NCBI RefSeq assembly: GCF_014653115.1
Contig: NZ_BNAD01000004.1
Coordinates: 248,001 to 312,000 of the forward strand
Length of the DNA: 64,000 nt
Direction of reading: 5' to 3'
Source: Nocardioides flavus (ex Wang et al. 2016)
GTDB taxonomy: Bacteria; Actinomycetota; Actinomycetes; Propionibacteriales; Nocardioidaceae
The position numbers and the translations under genes were made by a program. Shown here piece by piece: positions 34,129-43,704 of the stretch (position 1 is its first letter; every line of letters starts with the position of its first letter). Below the pieces are notes generated by a model, which saw only the letters and a program-made list of their open reading frames with translations, was not told the origin of the DNA and ran no database searches.

Positions 34129-34643
34129 GCCTCGCTCTTGCCGGCGTCCTCGGCGGTCACCGTCTCGGTGGCCTCCGCGGCGTCGGCGGCGCCCTCAGGG
34201 GTCTCGGAGGCGGGAACCTCGGCGGGGGCCTCGGCAGCGGGCTCCTCGGTCTTCTTCTCGGCCTTCTTCTTGGCGGTCGTCGCGGAGCCCTTCGACTCGG
34301 CGGAGACCTCCTTGAGCGCCTCGTTGAAGATGTCGAGCTTGGAGCGCTTGGCCTCCTTGACCTTCAGGGTGCCCTCGGCGCCCGGCAGGCCCTTGAACTT
34401 CTGCCAGTCACCGGTGACCTTGAGGATCGCCTCGACGGCCTCGGAGGGCTGGGCGCCCACGCCGAGCCAGTACTGGGCCCGGTCGGAGACGACGTCGATG
34501 TAGGACGGGTCCTCCTTCGGGTGGTACTTGCCGATCTCCTCGAGGACCTTGCCGTCGCGCTTCTTGCGCGAGTCGACGACGACGATGCGGTACTGCGGCA
34601 CCCGGATCTTGCCCAGGCGCTTCAAACGAATCTTGACGGCCAC
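34125..34643 (-). CDS. rpsP: 30S ribosomal protein S16 with Lys/Glu/Ala-rich C-terminal extension
   Basis: 172 residues, about twice the bacterial core. The S16 part (1-~85) is normal: [40 protein letters not shown]. From ~100 a low-complexity tail ([20 protein letters not shown]...) follows. Such tails occur in actinobacterial S16. Start GTG 34643 has GAGGAG 11 bases upstream. Confidence 0.97.
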   Translation of the reverse strand: MAVKIRLKRLGKIRVPQYRIVVVDSRKKRDGKVLEEIGKYHPKEDPSYIDVVSDRAQYWLGVGAQPSEAVEAILKVTGDWQKFKGLPGAEGTLKVKEAKRSKLDIFNEALKEVSAESKGSATTAKKKAEKKTEEPAAEAPAEVPASETPEGAADAAEATETVTAEDAGKSEA

Positions 34644-34779
34644 GTTTGTGGTGTCTCCTCAGAAATTGTCGTGGGTGAGGGACCGTCCCCAGGTGGGGCC
34701 ACCGGATCTGGTCACTCGAAGGGCGCTACGTCGCCCGGATGAGAGGGTCCGGGCGAGCAGGACACGAGGCAAGATTCTG
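34644..34779 (-). promoter_or_regulatory. Promoter and structured 5' leader of rpsP
   Basis: CAGAAT (34774-34779, minus strand) is a good -10; a TTGGTG some 19 bases further up may be the -35. This predicts a leader of ~124 bases. Inside it GCCCGGA and TCCGGGC (34733-34739 and 34748-34754) form a stem, and CCCC-AGGT-GGGG (34687-34698) a second. It may bind S16 or another regulator; this is inference. Confidence 0.4.
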
Positions 34780-34811
34780 CCAGACGTACGCCGGGTGCCA
34801 CCAATCCGCCC

Positions 34812-35468
34812 TCAGGCGGCGTCGAGACCGATGAAGGCACGTACGGCCTCGGCGCCGGCGACCTCGACGGGCTCGCCCAGCCGGACGAAGGTGTCGGGGG
34901 TCAGCACGAGGCCCTGGTTGAGCGCCAGCTCGCCCTCGCGCCGCTTGAGGCGCGACACCGTCGTCGGGCGGTAGCCGACCTTGCGGGAGACCGCGAGCGA
35001 GGCGGGGTTGTCGAGGAACGCCGCGGAGGTGACCTCCTCGAACCCGAGGTGGTCGAAGAGCAGCTCGCACATCGCCTGCCGCATGACGGTCCCGAGACCG
35101 CGGCCCTGGAACTCGCGCCCGAGCCAGGACCCGGTCTCGCCGGTGCGGGTCACCGGGAAGTGCTTCGCCGCGACTCCCTGGCTGCCGATCACCTTGCCGT
35201 CGAGGAGCACGGCGAGGTCGAGGGAGAACTCCTCCGGCGAGAAGGTCGAGCGCTTGCCCCAGTGGTACGCGGCGGTGTTGCGCGACAGCTCCCCGGCAGG
35301 AGCCGTCGACCAGGGGAAGTAGAACGGCATCTGGTCGGGGTCGTGGATCCCCGCCTCCGCCACGTCGCACAGCTCGGCGAGGAGCTCGTCGGTCAGCCCC
35401 CGCAGCTCGAGCGGGCCCGCGACGACGCGCAGGCCGAGGGGCGGGAACAGGTCGACGAGGGCGCTCAC
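34812..35468 (-). CDS. GNAT family N-acetyltransferase
   Basis: 218 residues. The RimJ/RimL type fold is visible: acetyl-CoA motif REFQGRGLGTVMRQAMCELLFDHLGFEEV, then FLDNPASLAVSRKVGYRPTT. There is a conserved PFYFPWSTAPAGE stretch near 50-62. The substrate is unknown. GTG 35468 is chosen for the start; GTG 35504 would add 12 non-conserved residues. It is separated from rpsP by a 168-bp promoter region. Confidence 0.85.
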   Translation of the reverse strand: MSALVDLFPPLGLRVVAGPLELRGLTDELLAELCDVAEAGIHDPDQMPFYFPWSTAPAGELSRNTAAYHWGKRSTFSPEEFSLDLAVLLDGKVIGSQGVAAKHFPVTRTGETGSWLGREFQGRGLGTVMRQAMCELLFDHLGFEEVTSAAFLDNPASLAVSRKVGYRPTTVSRLKRREGELALNQGLVLTPDTFVRLGEPVEVAGAEAVRAFIGLDAA

Positions 35469-35529
35469 GGGAGCATCCCACCACGTCGGGGCGGGAGGGC
35501 TCACACCGGTTTCGGGACCCCCGCGCGGC

Positions 35530-36612
35530 TCAGCTCCCCACCGCGACCCCGCGCAGCACGACCGCGGTGGGCGTACGGAGCACCGACAGGTCCTCGAGCG
35601 GGTTGCGGTCGTAGACGACGAAGTCGGCGGACGCGCCCTCGGTCAGCCCGTCGACGCCGAGCCACTCGCGGGCACGCCAGCTCGCCGCGCCGAGCGCGTC
35701 GTGCGCGGGCATGCCGATGCGCACCAGTGCCTCGACCTCGCCGGCGATGTTGCCGTGCCGGCTGATGCCGCCGCCGTCGGAGCCTGCGTAGATGGGCACG
35801 CCCGCCTCGTAGGCCGCCATGATCGTCGCGGGCATCCGGGCGTAGAGGTCGGTCATCGTCCGTGCGTAGGCGGGGAACTTCTCCTGCCCGGCCGCCGCGT
35901 GCTCGGGGAACTTGTCGAGCTGCATCACCGTGGGCACGAGCCGGGTGCCGTGGGCGACCATCGCGTCGATGAGGTCCTCGGTGAGGCCGGTGCCGTGCTC
36001 GATGCAGTCGATGCCCGCCTCGATCAGCCCGGGCAGCACGCCGTGGCCGAAGCAGTGTGCGGTCACCTTGGCGCCCTCGGCGTGGGCGGCGTCGATCGCG
36101 GCGCGGAAGGCCTCGGCCGGGAAGGACGGTGCCAGATCGCCCTCGTCGCGGGAGATCCAGTCGCCGACCAGCTTGATCCACCCGTCGCCGTTGCGGGCCT
36201 CCTGCGCGGCGTACGTCGCGAGGTCGGCGGGCTCGACCTCGTGGGCGTAGTTGCGGATGTAGCGCTTCGTCGCGGCGATGTGGCGTCCGCAACGGATCAG
36301 CCGGGGCAGGTCGTCGCGGTCGTGGATCCACCGGGTGTCGGCGGCCGACCCGGCGTCGCGGATCAGCAACGCTCCCCCGTCGCGGTCGTCGATCGCCTGC
36401 TGCTCGGTGGCCGCGTCGTCCGTGGGGCCGAAGTCGTCGAGACCGAGGTGGCAGTGCGCGTCGACCAGCCCGGGCACGATCCAGCCCTCGGCAGCGGTGT
36501 CCGCACCGGCCTGCGGCTCGTAGGTGATGTGGCCGTCGACGACGTAGAGGTCGCGTGCCTCGCCGTCGGGGAGGACGGGGCCGCGGTAGCGCTGGACAGG
36601 TGGGCGGGTCAT
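35530..36612 (-). CDS. Amidohydrolase family protein (imidazolonepropionase-like)
   Basis: 360 residues. The TIM-barrel amidohydrolase motifs are present: the HxH pair in GLVDAHCHLGLDD (near 48-60), KLVGDW (lysine ligand candidate), TAHCFGHGVL and CIEHGTGL histidines, and the aspartate in YAGSDGGGISRHGN. C-terminal ASADFVVYDRNPLEDL returns to the small beta-domain. It hydrolyses an unknown amide or lactam in the cytoplasm. Start ATG 36612 has TAACGT seven bases upstream (leaderless). Confidence 0.9.
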   Translation of the reverse strand: MTRPPVQRYRGPVLPDGEARDLYVVDGHITYEPQAGADTAAEGWIVPGLVDAHCHLGLDDFGPTDDAATEQQAIDDRDGGALLIRDAGSAADTRWIHDRDDLPRLIRCGRHIAATKRYIRNYAHEVEPADLATYAAQEARNGDGWIKLVGDWISRDEGDLAPSFPAEAFRAAIDAAHAEGAKVTAHCFGHGVLPGLIEAGIDCIEHGTGLTEDLIDAMVAHGTRLVPTVMQLDKFPEHAAAGQEKFPAYARTMTDLYARMPATIMAAYEAGVPIYAGSDGGGISRHGNIAGEVEALVRIGMPAHDALGAASWRAREWLGVDGLTEGASADFVVYDRNPLEDLSVLRTPTAVVLRGVAVGS

Positions 36613-36622
36613 GCCCGGGACG

Positions 36623-36985
36623 TTACAGCCGGTCGAGCAGCCACGCGGGGCTGAGCACCTGGGCCGGGGAGACGTTGGCGGCCAGCGCCCGGTCGGCGGT
36701 CACCACGACCACCCGGTCCCCCGCCGCGCCGGCACGACGGGCCTGCTCGCGGATCTCGGCGTCACCGTCGCGTGAGGCATGGACGGTCCGCACGTGCGCG
36801 TCCCGGCCGGCCCGTACGCCTGCCTTGGCCTGCCCCTCCAGCACCAGCACGATCTCGTCGTACGGCACGTCGGCGACCAGCAGCCTCTCGTGGAGGCGCC
36901 GCGCCGCCCCCGCCCGGTCCTTCCACCAGCCGTCGGGCACGGAGCCGACGACGTTGGCGGCGTCGACGACCAGTGTCGAGGTCAC
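36623..36985 (-). CDS. NYN/PIN-like RNase-fold protein
   Basis: 120 residues. The fold is suggested by STLVVDAANVVGSVPDGWW (first acidic strand), VLVLEGQAKAG, DGDAEIREQAR (acidic helix) and VVVVTADRALAANV (last acidic strand), the order of acidic residues in NYN/PIN nucleases. It probably cuts RNA; the target is unknown. GTG 36985 overlaps the ffh stop (GTGA), so it is translated with ffh. A role in RNA quality control is only a guess. Confidence 0.8.
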   Translation of the reverse strand: MTSTLVVDAANVVGSVPDGWWKDRAGAARRLHERLLVADVPYDEIVLVLEGQAKAGVRAGRDAHVRTVHASRDGDAEIREQARRAGAAGDRVVVVTADRALAANVSPAQVLSPAWLLDRL

Positions 36986-38556
36986 TTGAGGAACTGCGAG
37001 AAGTCCTTGGGCAGGTTGAGCTGCTCGGCGGCCTTCTCGTAGTCGACCCGGGAGCCGTCGGGGTTGCCGAAGGGGTTGGCAGCCTTGTCCGCTGCCGCTG
37101 CCTTGCCGGCGGCCTTCTGCTGGGCGGCCTTGGCGGGGTTGCCGGAGACGCGCTTCTTGCCCTTCTTGCCCTTCGCCTGCTGCTTGGCACCCGCGCGCTT
37201 GCCGCCGCCCAGGCCCGGCATGCCCGGCATCCCGGGCATGCCCGGCACCCCGCCGCCGCGGGCCATCTGCTCCATCATCTTGCGCGCCTCGAAGAAGCGG
37301 TCGACGAGCTGGTTGACGTCGGAGACCTGGCGGCCCGATCCCTTGGCGATGCGCGCGCGCCGCGAGCCGTCGATGATCTTGGGGTTGTCGCGCTCGGCCG
37401 GCGTCATCGACTGGATGATCGCCTGGATCCGGTCGATCTCGCGCTCGTCGAAGTTCTCGAGCTGGTCGCGGAACTGCCCCATCCCGGGGAGCATCCCCAT
37501 GATCTTGGTCATCGAGCCGAGCTTGCGGATCTGCATCATCTGCTGGAGGAAGTCCTCCAGGGTGAACCCGCCCTTGGTCGCGAGCTTCTCGGCCGCCTTC
37601 AGCGACTGCTCGGAGTCGAAGGCCTTCTCGGCCTGCTCGATCAGGGTGAGCATGTCGCCCATGTCGAGGATGCGCGAGGCCATTCGGTCGGGGTGGAAGA
37701 GGTCGAAGTCGGTCATCTTCTCGCCGCTGGAGGCGAACATGACCGGCTTGCCGGTGATCGAGCGGATCGACAGCGCCGCGCCACCGCGGGCGTCGCCGTC
37801 GAGCTTGGTGAGCACCACGCCGTCGTAGCCGACGCCGTCGAGGAAGGCCTGCGCGGTGGTGACCGCGTCCTGGCCGATCATCGCGTCGACGACGAACAGC
37901 ACCTCGTCGGGCTGCACGGCGTCACGGATGTCGGCGGCCTGCTTCATCAGCTCGGCGTCGACGCCGAGGCGTCCGGCGGTGTCGATGATGACGACGTCGT
38001 GGAGCTTGCGCTTCGCCTCCTCGATCGAGGCACGGGCCACTCCGACCGGGTCGCCGACGCCGTTGCCGGGCTCGGGGGCGAACACCGGGACCCCGACGCG
38101 CTCGCCGTTGACCTGGAGCTGCTGGACCGCGTTGGGCCGCTGCAGGTCCGCGGCGACGAGCATCGGGGTCTTGTCCTGCTCCTTGAGCCAGTGCGCGAGC
38201 TTGGCCGCGAGCGTCGTCTTGCCCGCACCCTGGAGCCCGGCCAGCATGATGACCGTCGGGCCCGACTTGGCGTAGCGCAGCCGACGGGTCTCCCCGCCGA
38301 GGATCGCGACGAGCTCCTCGTGGACGATCTTGATGATCTGCTGCGCCGGGTTGAGCGCGCCGCTGACCTCCTCGGAGCGGGCCCGCTCCTTCACCGCGCC
38401 GACGAACTCCTTGACGACCGGCAGGGCGACGTCGGCCTCGAGCAGCGCGATGCGGATCTCGCGCGCGGTGGCGTCGATGTCGGCCTCGGAGAGCCGGCCC
38501 TTGCCGCGCAGGTTCTTGAAGGTGTCGGCAAGGCGGTCGGAGAGTGTGGCGAACAC
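36982..38556 (-). CDS. ffh: Signal recognition particle protein Ffh
   Basis: 524 residues. It binds signal sequences and 4.5S RNA and directs ribosomes to FtsY. NG domain: GLQGAGKTTLAAKLAHWL (P-loop), VVIIDTAGRLGVDAELM and LTKLDGDARGGAAL. The methionine-rich M domain (about 300-430) includes GMLPGMGQFRDQ and IIDGSRRARIAKGSGRQVSDVNQL. A lysine-rich tail (KKGKKRVSGNPAKAAQQ) extends the C-terminus. Start GTG 38556; TAGGCT at 38621-38626 may be its -10 with a leader of ~65 bases. Confidence 0.97.
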   Translation of the reverse strand: MFATLSDRLADTFKNLRGKGRLSEADIDATAREIRIALLEADVALPVVKEFVGAVKERARSEEVSGALNPAQQIIKIVHEELVAILGGETRRLRYAKSGPTVIMLAGLQGAGKTTLAAKLAHWLKEQDKTPMLVAADLQRPNAVQQLQVNGERVGVPVFAPEPGNGVGDPVGVARASIEEAKRKLHDVVIIDTAGRLGVDAELMKQAADIRDAVQPDEVLFVVDAMIGQDAVTTAQAFLDGVGYDGVVLTKLDGDARGGAALSIRSITGKPVMFASSGEKMTDFDLFHPDRMASRILDMGDMLTLIEQAEKAFDSEQSLKAAEKLATKGGFTLEDFLQQMMQIRKLGSMTKIMGMLPGMGQFRDQLENFDEREIDRIQAIIQSMTPAERDNPKIIDGSRRARIAKGSGRQVSDVNQLVDRFFEARKMMEQMARGGGVPGMPGMPGMPGLGGGKRAGAKQQAKGKKGKKRVSGNPAKAAQQKAAGKAAAADKAANPFGNPDGSRVDYEKAAEQLNLPKDFSQFLK

Positions 38557-38647
38557 GGTGTGGGTCTGTCCCTCGCATCGAGTGGTGGATCAGGGCGGAT
38601 CTCGGGTCGTACGGCCACTCAGCCTAACGTCCGGACCCCCGGGGAGC

Positions 38648-40870
38648 TCAGCCGCCGAGCGCGGTGCGCACCGCGTGGGCCGCGGCGGCCGCACGCTCCT
38701 CGGTCGGGCGCACGCCGCCCACCTCCTGGACGTAGAACACGTCGACCGCCTGCGGCCCGAGCGTGGAGACGTGGGCGGACGCCACCGTCAGGCCCAGGTC
38801 GGCGAGAGTGGTGAGCACGCGGTGGACCACGCCGGGGCGGTCGGAGGTGCGGATCTCGAGCACCAGCGAGGCGCGTGAGGCGTCGGGGCGCACCTCCACG
38901 ATCGGCGGCAGCTCGCCGTCGGGCCGGGCGGGCAGGTCGGGCATCCGCTGCGTGCCCTCCACGACGCGGCGGATCCGCTCGCGCACCACGCTGGGGTCGA
39001 GGTAGGCGTCGGGCACCTCCCAGGCGCTGACACCCCACTCCCCGTCGGCGTCGACCTGCGCCCATGCCCGCGCGGCGTGCACCGGGACCCGCAGGGCGGC
39101 GAGCCCGCCGGCGACGTCGGCGAGGAGGCCGACCCGGTCGGCGGCGACCACCGTCACGGTCGCCCCGACCTCGTGCGGGGTCACCTCGACCGAGACGGCG
39201 CCTGCGTCGCGGCGTACGGCGTCCGGCACGGGGACGGGGTCCGCCGGCGTGGCGCGGGCTACCTCGGCGCCGAGGGCGTGGGCGGCGGTGGAGGCGAGCC
39301 GGTCGACGAGCGAGGCCCGCCACGTGGTCCACGCCGCCGGCGAGGCTGCCCGGGCATCGGCCTCGGTGAGCGCGCGCAGCAGCTCGAGGCTGGCCGCGTC
39401 GGGCACGTGGGTGAGCAGCTCGGCGATGGTGGCGGGGTCGTCGGGGTCGCGGGTGGTCGCCAGGTCGGCGAGCAGCAGGTGCCAGCGCACGAGCGAGGCC
39501 ACCACCTCGGCGTCGAGGTCGCTGAACCCCATCCGCGCCACGATCTTGCGCGCGAGGGGCTCGCCGGCCACGGAGTGGTCGTGCAGGGACCCCTTGCCGA
39601 TGTCGTGGAGCAGCGCGGCGACCAGCAGCAGGTCGGGCCGACGGACGCTGCGGATGAGCCTGCCTGCCTCGGCGCAGGTCTCCACCACGTGGCGGTCCAC
39701 GGTGAAGCGGTGGATCGACGAGGCGTGCGGCAGCAGCCGGATCTGCTCCCACTCCGGCAGGAAGGTCTCGATGCCGTCGATCTCGTCGAGCGTCTCCCAC
39801 ACGGGCAGCAGCCCGGGGCCGCTGGCGAGCAGGCGTACGAGTGCGTCGCGGGCCGTGGCCGGCCACGGGACGGGGAGCTCAGCACCGTCGCGGACGAGCC
39901 GAGCGGCCGTGGTCGGGGCGAGCACGGCGTCGCGGCCGGCGGCCTCGGCCGCGGCCCGGAGCAGCAGCGTCGGGTCGGCGGCTGGGTCCGTCCCGGCGTC
40001 GAGCACCACCTCGCCGCGGGACAGCGCGATGCCGGGTGCGATCCGCTCGAGGGCGGGCGTGCGGCGCCCCTTCTCCCCCGTCGGGCGTGCCATGACTGCG
40101 TCCGTGCGCCGCCAGGCGAGGCGGGACAGGTGGCCGATCCTGCGTCCCAGCGACCGGACGTGGCGCTGGGCGGCCTCGGCGTCCCCGAGGTCGAGCCGCT
40201 CGCCCAGCGGCGCCCACATCTCGGGCGCGATGCGGTCGCTCGGCCGGCCGGCCAGGTCGTGCACCTCGTCGCGCACGTCGAGGAGCATCTGGCGTGCCGC
40301 CTCGAGGGCGGGCGTGGAGGCGTCGACGAGCCAGCTGGCCTCGATGGCCTTGAGCACCCCGGCGTCGCGGAGACCGCCCTCGGACTCCTTCACGTCGGGC
40401 ACGGAGACGTGCGCGAGCTCACCGGTGACGTCGTGGCGCCGGTGCGTCATCGCCTTCAGCTCCGGCAGGCGCGTGCGGGCCTGGCGACGCCAGTCGGCGA
40501 GCATCGTGGTGCGAAGCCGGAGGGTCAGGCCGGGGTCGCCGGCCAGGTGCCGCGCGTCGAGCAGACCCAGGGCCACGCGCAGGTCCGCAGCCGCTTCGAG
40601 CACCTGCGACATCGAGCGCACGGAGTGGTCGAGCCGGCGCCCGGAGTCCCAGAGCGGGTACCACAGCGTGCTCCCCAGCTCGCCGATCTCGACGTCGTCG
40701 TCGTGGACGAGCACGACGTCGAGGTCGGAGTGCGGCGCCAGCTCGCCGCGGCCGTAGCCGCCGACCGCGACCAGGGCCACCCCGGCGACCGGCCCCGCGG
40801 AGGCAGCGTATGCCTCCCTGCAGAGCTCGTCGGCCGCGGTGGCCCTGGCCTGTCGTCGTGCTGCGGTCAC
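38648..40870 (-). CDS. glnD: [Protein-PII] uridylyltransferase / uridylyl-removing enzyme
   Basis: 740 residues. It reads glutamine and (de)modifies PII. Nucleotidyltransferase motif: VGGYGRGELAPHSDLDVVLVH (Asp49, Asp51). The HD hydrolase site is LLHDIGKGSLHDHSV. Two ACT domains occupy the C-terminal ~170 residues (VVAADRVGLLADVAGGLAAL and RTSDRPGVVHRVLTTLADLGL). It is shorter at the N-terminus than E. coli GlnD. The start is taken as GTG 40870, which overlaps the stop of a 13-codon frame joined to glnB. It is part of amtB-glnB-glnD. Confidence 0.94.
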   Translation of the reverse strand: MTAARRQARATAADELCREAYAASAGPVAGVALVAVGGYGRGELAPHSDLDVVLVHDDDVEIGELGSTLWYPLWDSGRRLDHSVRSMSQVLEAAADLRVALGLLDARHLAGDPGLTLRLRTTMLADWRRQARTRLPELKAMTHRRHDVTGELAHVSVPDVKESEGGLRDAGVLKAIEASWLVDASTPALEAARQMLLDVRDEVHDLAGRPSDRIAPEMWAPLGERLDLGDAEAAQRHVRSLGRRIGHLSRLAWRRTDAVMARPTGEKGRRTPALERIAPGIALSRGEVVLDAGTDPAADPTLLLRAAAEAAGRDAVLAPTTAARLVRDGAELPVPWPATARDALVRLLASGPGLLPVWETLDEIDGIETFLPEWEQIRLLPHASSIHRFTVDRHVVETCAEAGRLIRSVRRPDLLLVAALLHDIGKGSLHDHSVAGEPLARKIVARMGFSDLDAEVVASLVRWHLLLADLATTRDPDDPATIAELLTHVPDAASLELLRALTEADARAASPAAWTTWRASLVDRLASTAAHALGAEVARATPADPVPVPDAVRRDAGAVSVEVTPHEVGATVTVVAADRVGLLADVAGGLAALRVPVHAARAWAQVDADGEWGVSAWEVPDAYLDPSVVRERIRRVVEGTQRMPDLPARPDGELPPIVEVRPDASRASLVLEIRTSDRPGVVHRVLTTLADLGLTVASAHVSTLGPQAVDVFYVQEVGGVRPTEERAAAAAHAVRTALGG

Positions 40871-40907
40871 GGGTGCGACGTCCGCTCGGTCCCGAGAACG
40901 TCCGCCA

Positions 40908-40908
<1 letters not shown>
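40867..40908 (-). CDS. 13-codon mini-ORF bridging glnB and glnD
   Basis: The frame encodes MADVLGTERTSHP. Its ATG shares a base with the glnB stop (TGATG), and its stop overlaps the glnD GTG (GTGA). It could pass ribosomes from glnB to glnD, or it may mark a frameshifted former N-terminus of GlnD. No ribosome binding site of its own was seen. Confidence 0.4.
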
Positions 40909-42541
<1,633 letters not shown>

Positions 42542-42579
42542 AGGACCTCCAGGAAACGTACGTGGGTGTGGGCTCCGCA

Positions 42580-42599
42580 CCATGACGCCGGTGTCATGG
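42580..42599. promoter_or_regulatory. Inverted repeat upstream of amtB
   Basis: CCATGAC-N6-GTCATGG is a perfect 7-bp inverted repeat ~40-58 bases before the amtB start, in a 203-bp divergent gap. It does not match the GlnR or AmtR consensus that I know. It is a candidate operator for the nitrogen operon or for the divergent polysaccharide gene. Confidence 0.35.
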
Positions 42600-42744
42600 C
42601 GGTGCTCACGCGTCGTCCCGAAGCCTGCGGGGAGGAGGTTTCGCACGGCGGCGACGGATGTTGCGCGCAGGCAACGGAATCGGGCCGCGTGTTACGGGTG
42701 TGTGAACGGACAGGCCCCGGATCGCGCCTTGTTAGTGTTCGGCC

Positions 42745-43704
42745 GTGTCCAGACTGCGTCCGTCGAGGTTGGCCGTGATGGCGCACTACGACGTCGCGGG
42801 AGAGCTGCGGCCCCACGTGCGAGGTCAGGTGGAGGCGCTCGCCGCGTCGGTGGACACCCTGCTGGTGTGCACGACCGCGAGCCTGCAGGACTCCGCGCGC
42901 GCCTGGCTCGAGGAGCGCGCGACGGTGGTCGAGCGCGCCAACTACGGCTACGACTTCTTCAGCTACAAGGTCGGTCTCGACGCCGCCGGGGACCTCACGG
43001 CGTACGACGAGGTGGTGGTCTGCAACGACACCTATGTCTTCGCGCTCGACTCCTACGACCCCGTCTTCGACGCGATGGCCACGCGGCCGTGCGACTTCTG
43101 GGGCCTGACCGCTGCCGAGCGCCTCGCGCCGCACATCCAGTCGTTCTTCGTCGCGTTCCGGCCGTGGGTGGTCTCCTCGCACGCCTTCACGAGCTTCTGG
43201 GAGGAGATGGAGCCGATCTCGAGGCGTCGGCAGGTCATCCGGCGCTACGAGATCGGGCTGTCGCGGCGGCTCTACGACGCCGGTTTCGCCTCCGACACCT
43301 ACTTCGTCGAGACCGCCGAGGACCGGCGGATCGCCCGCGAGCGGATGCGCTGGTGGGCCGCGCACCGCTCGACGTTCCCGCGCACCCGCGCGGAGGTCCG
43401 TGAGTGGCGCGAGCGCGCCAACGAGCCGTGGAACCCCGCTCGCAGCCTCGCCGACCGGGTCCTCGACAACGCACGGCTGCCCTACGTCAAGATCGACACC
43501 CTGCGCTACGACCCCTACAACCTCGATGCCGAACGGCTCCTCGAGCTGTGCGAGCGCCGCTTCCCGCACCGCTTCGAGGGCGTGCGCGAGTTCCTCGAGG
43601 AGACCGCGCAGTACTACCCCCTGCGCGACACCGAGCGCCTGCTGGCCACGCCGCTCGCCCTCGAGCCGCTCTTCCCCCGCGTGAGGTACTCCGATGCGCG
43701 GTGA
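42745..43704 (+). CDS. RgpF-like rhamnan synthesis protein
   Basis: 319 residues. The sequence RANYGYDFFSYKVGLDAAGDLTAYDEVVVCNDTYV is the core of the rhamnan synthesis F (RgpF) family, which takes part in polysaccharide glycosylation. FWGLTAAERLAPHIQSFFVAFRPWVVSSHAFTSFWEEM also fits. There is no signal peptide or membrane segment, so it acts in the cytoplasm. Start GTG 42745 has TAGTGT six bases upstream (leaderless). It overlaps the next glycosyltransferase gene by 11 bases. It diverges from amtB. Confidence 0.87.
   Translation: MSRLRPSRLAVMAHYDVAGELRPHVRGQVEALAASVDTLLVCTTASLQDSARAWLEERATVVERANYGYDFFSYKVGLDAAGDLTAYDEVVVCNDTYVFALDSYDPVFDAMATRPCDFWGLTAAERLAPHIQSFFVAFRPWVVSSHAFTSFWEEMEPISRRRQVIRRYEIGLSRRLYDAGFASDTYFVETAEDRRIARERMRWWAAHRSTFPRTRAEVREWRERANEPWNPARSLADRVLDNARLPYVKIDTLRYDPYNLDAERLLELCERRFPHRFEGVREFLEETAQYYPLRDTERLLATPLALEPLFPRVRYSDAR

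Noticed and set aside
42600..42744. Possible GlnR half-sites (GTTAC and GAAAC-like words) upstream of amtB.
   Set aside because: Spacing and order do not fit the GlnR consensus; too weak to call.
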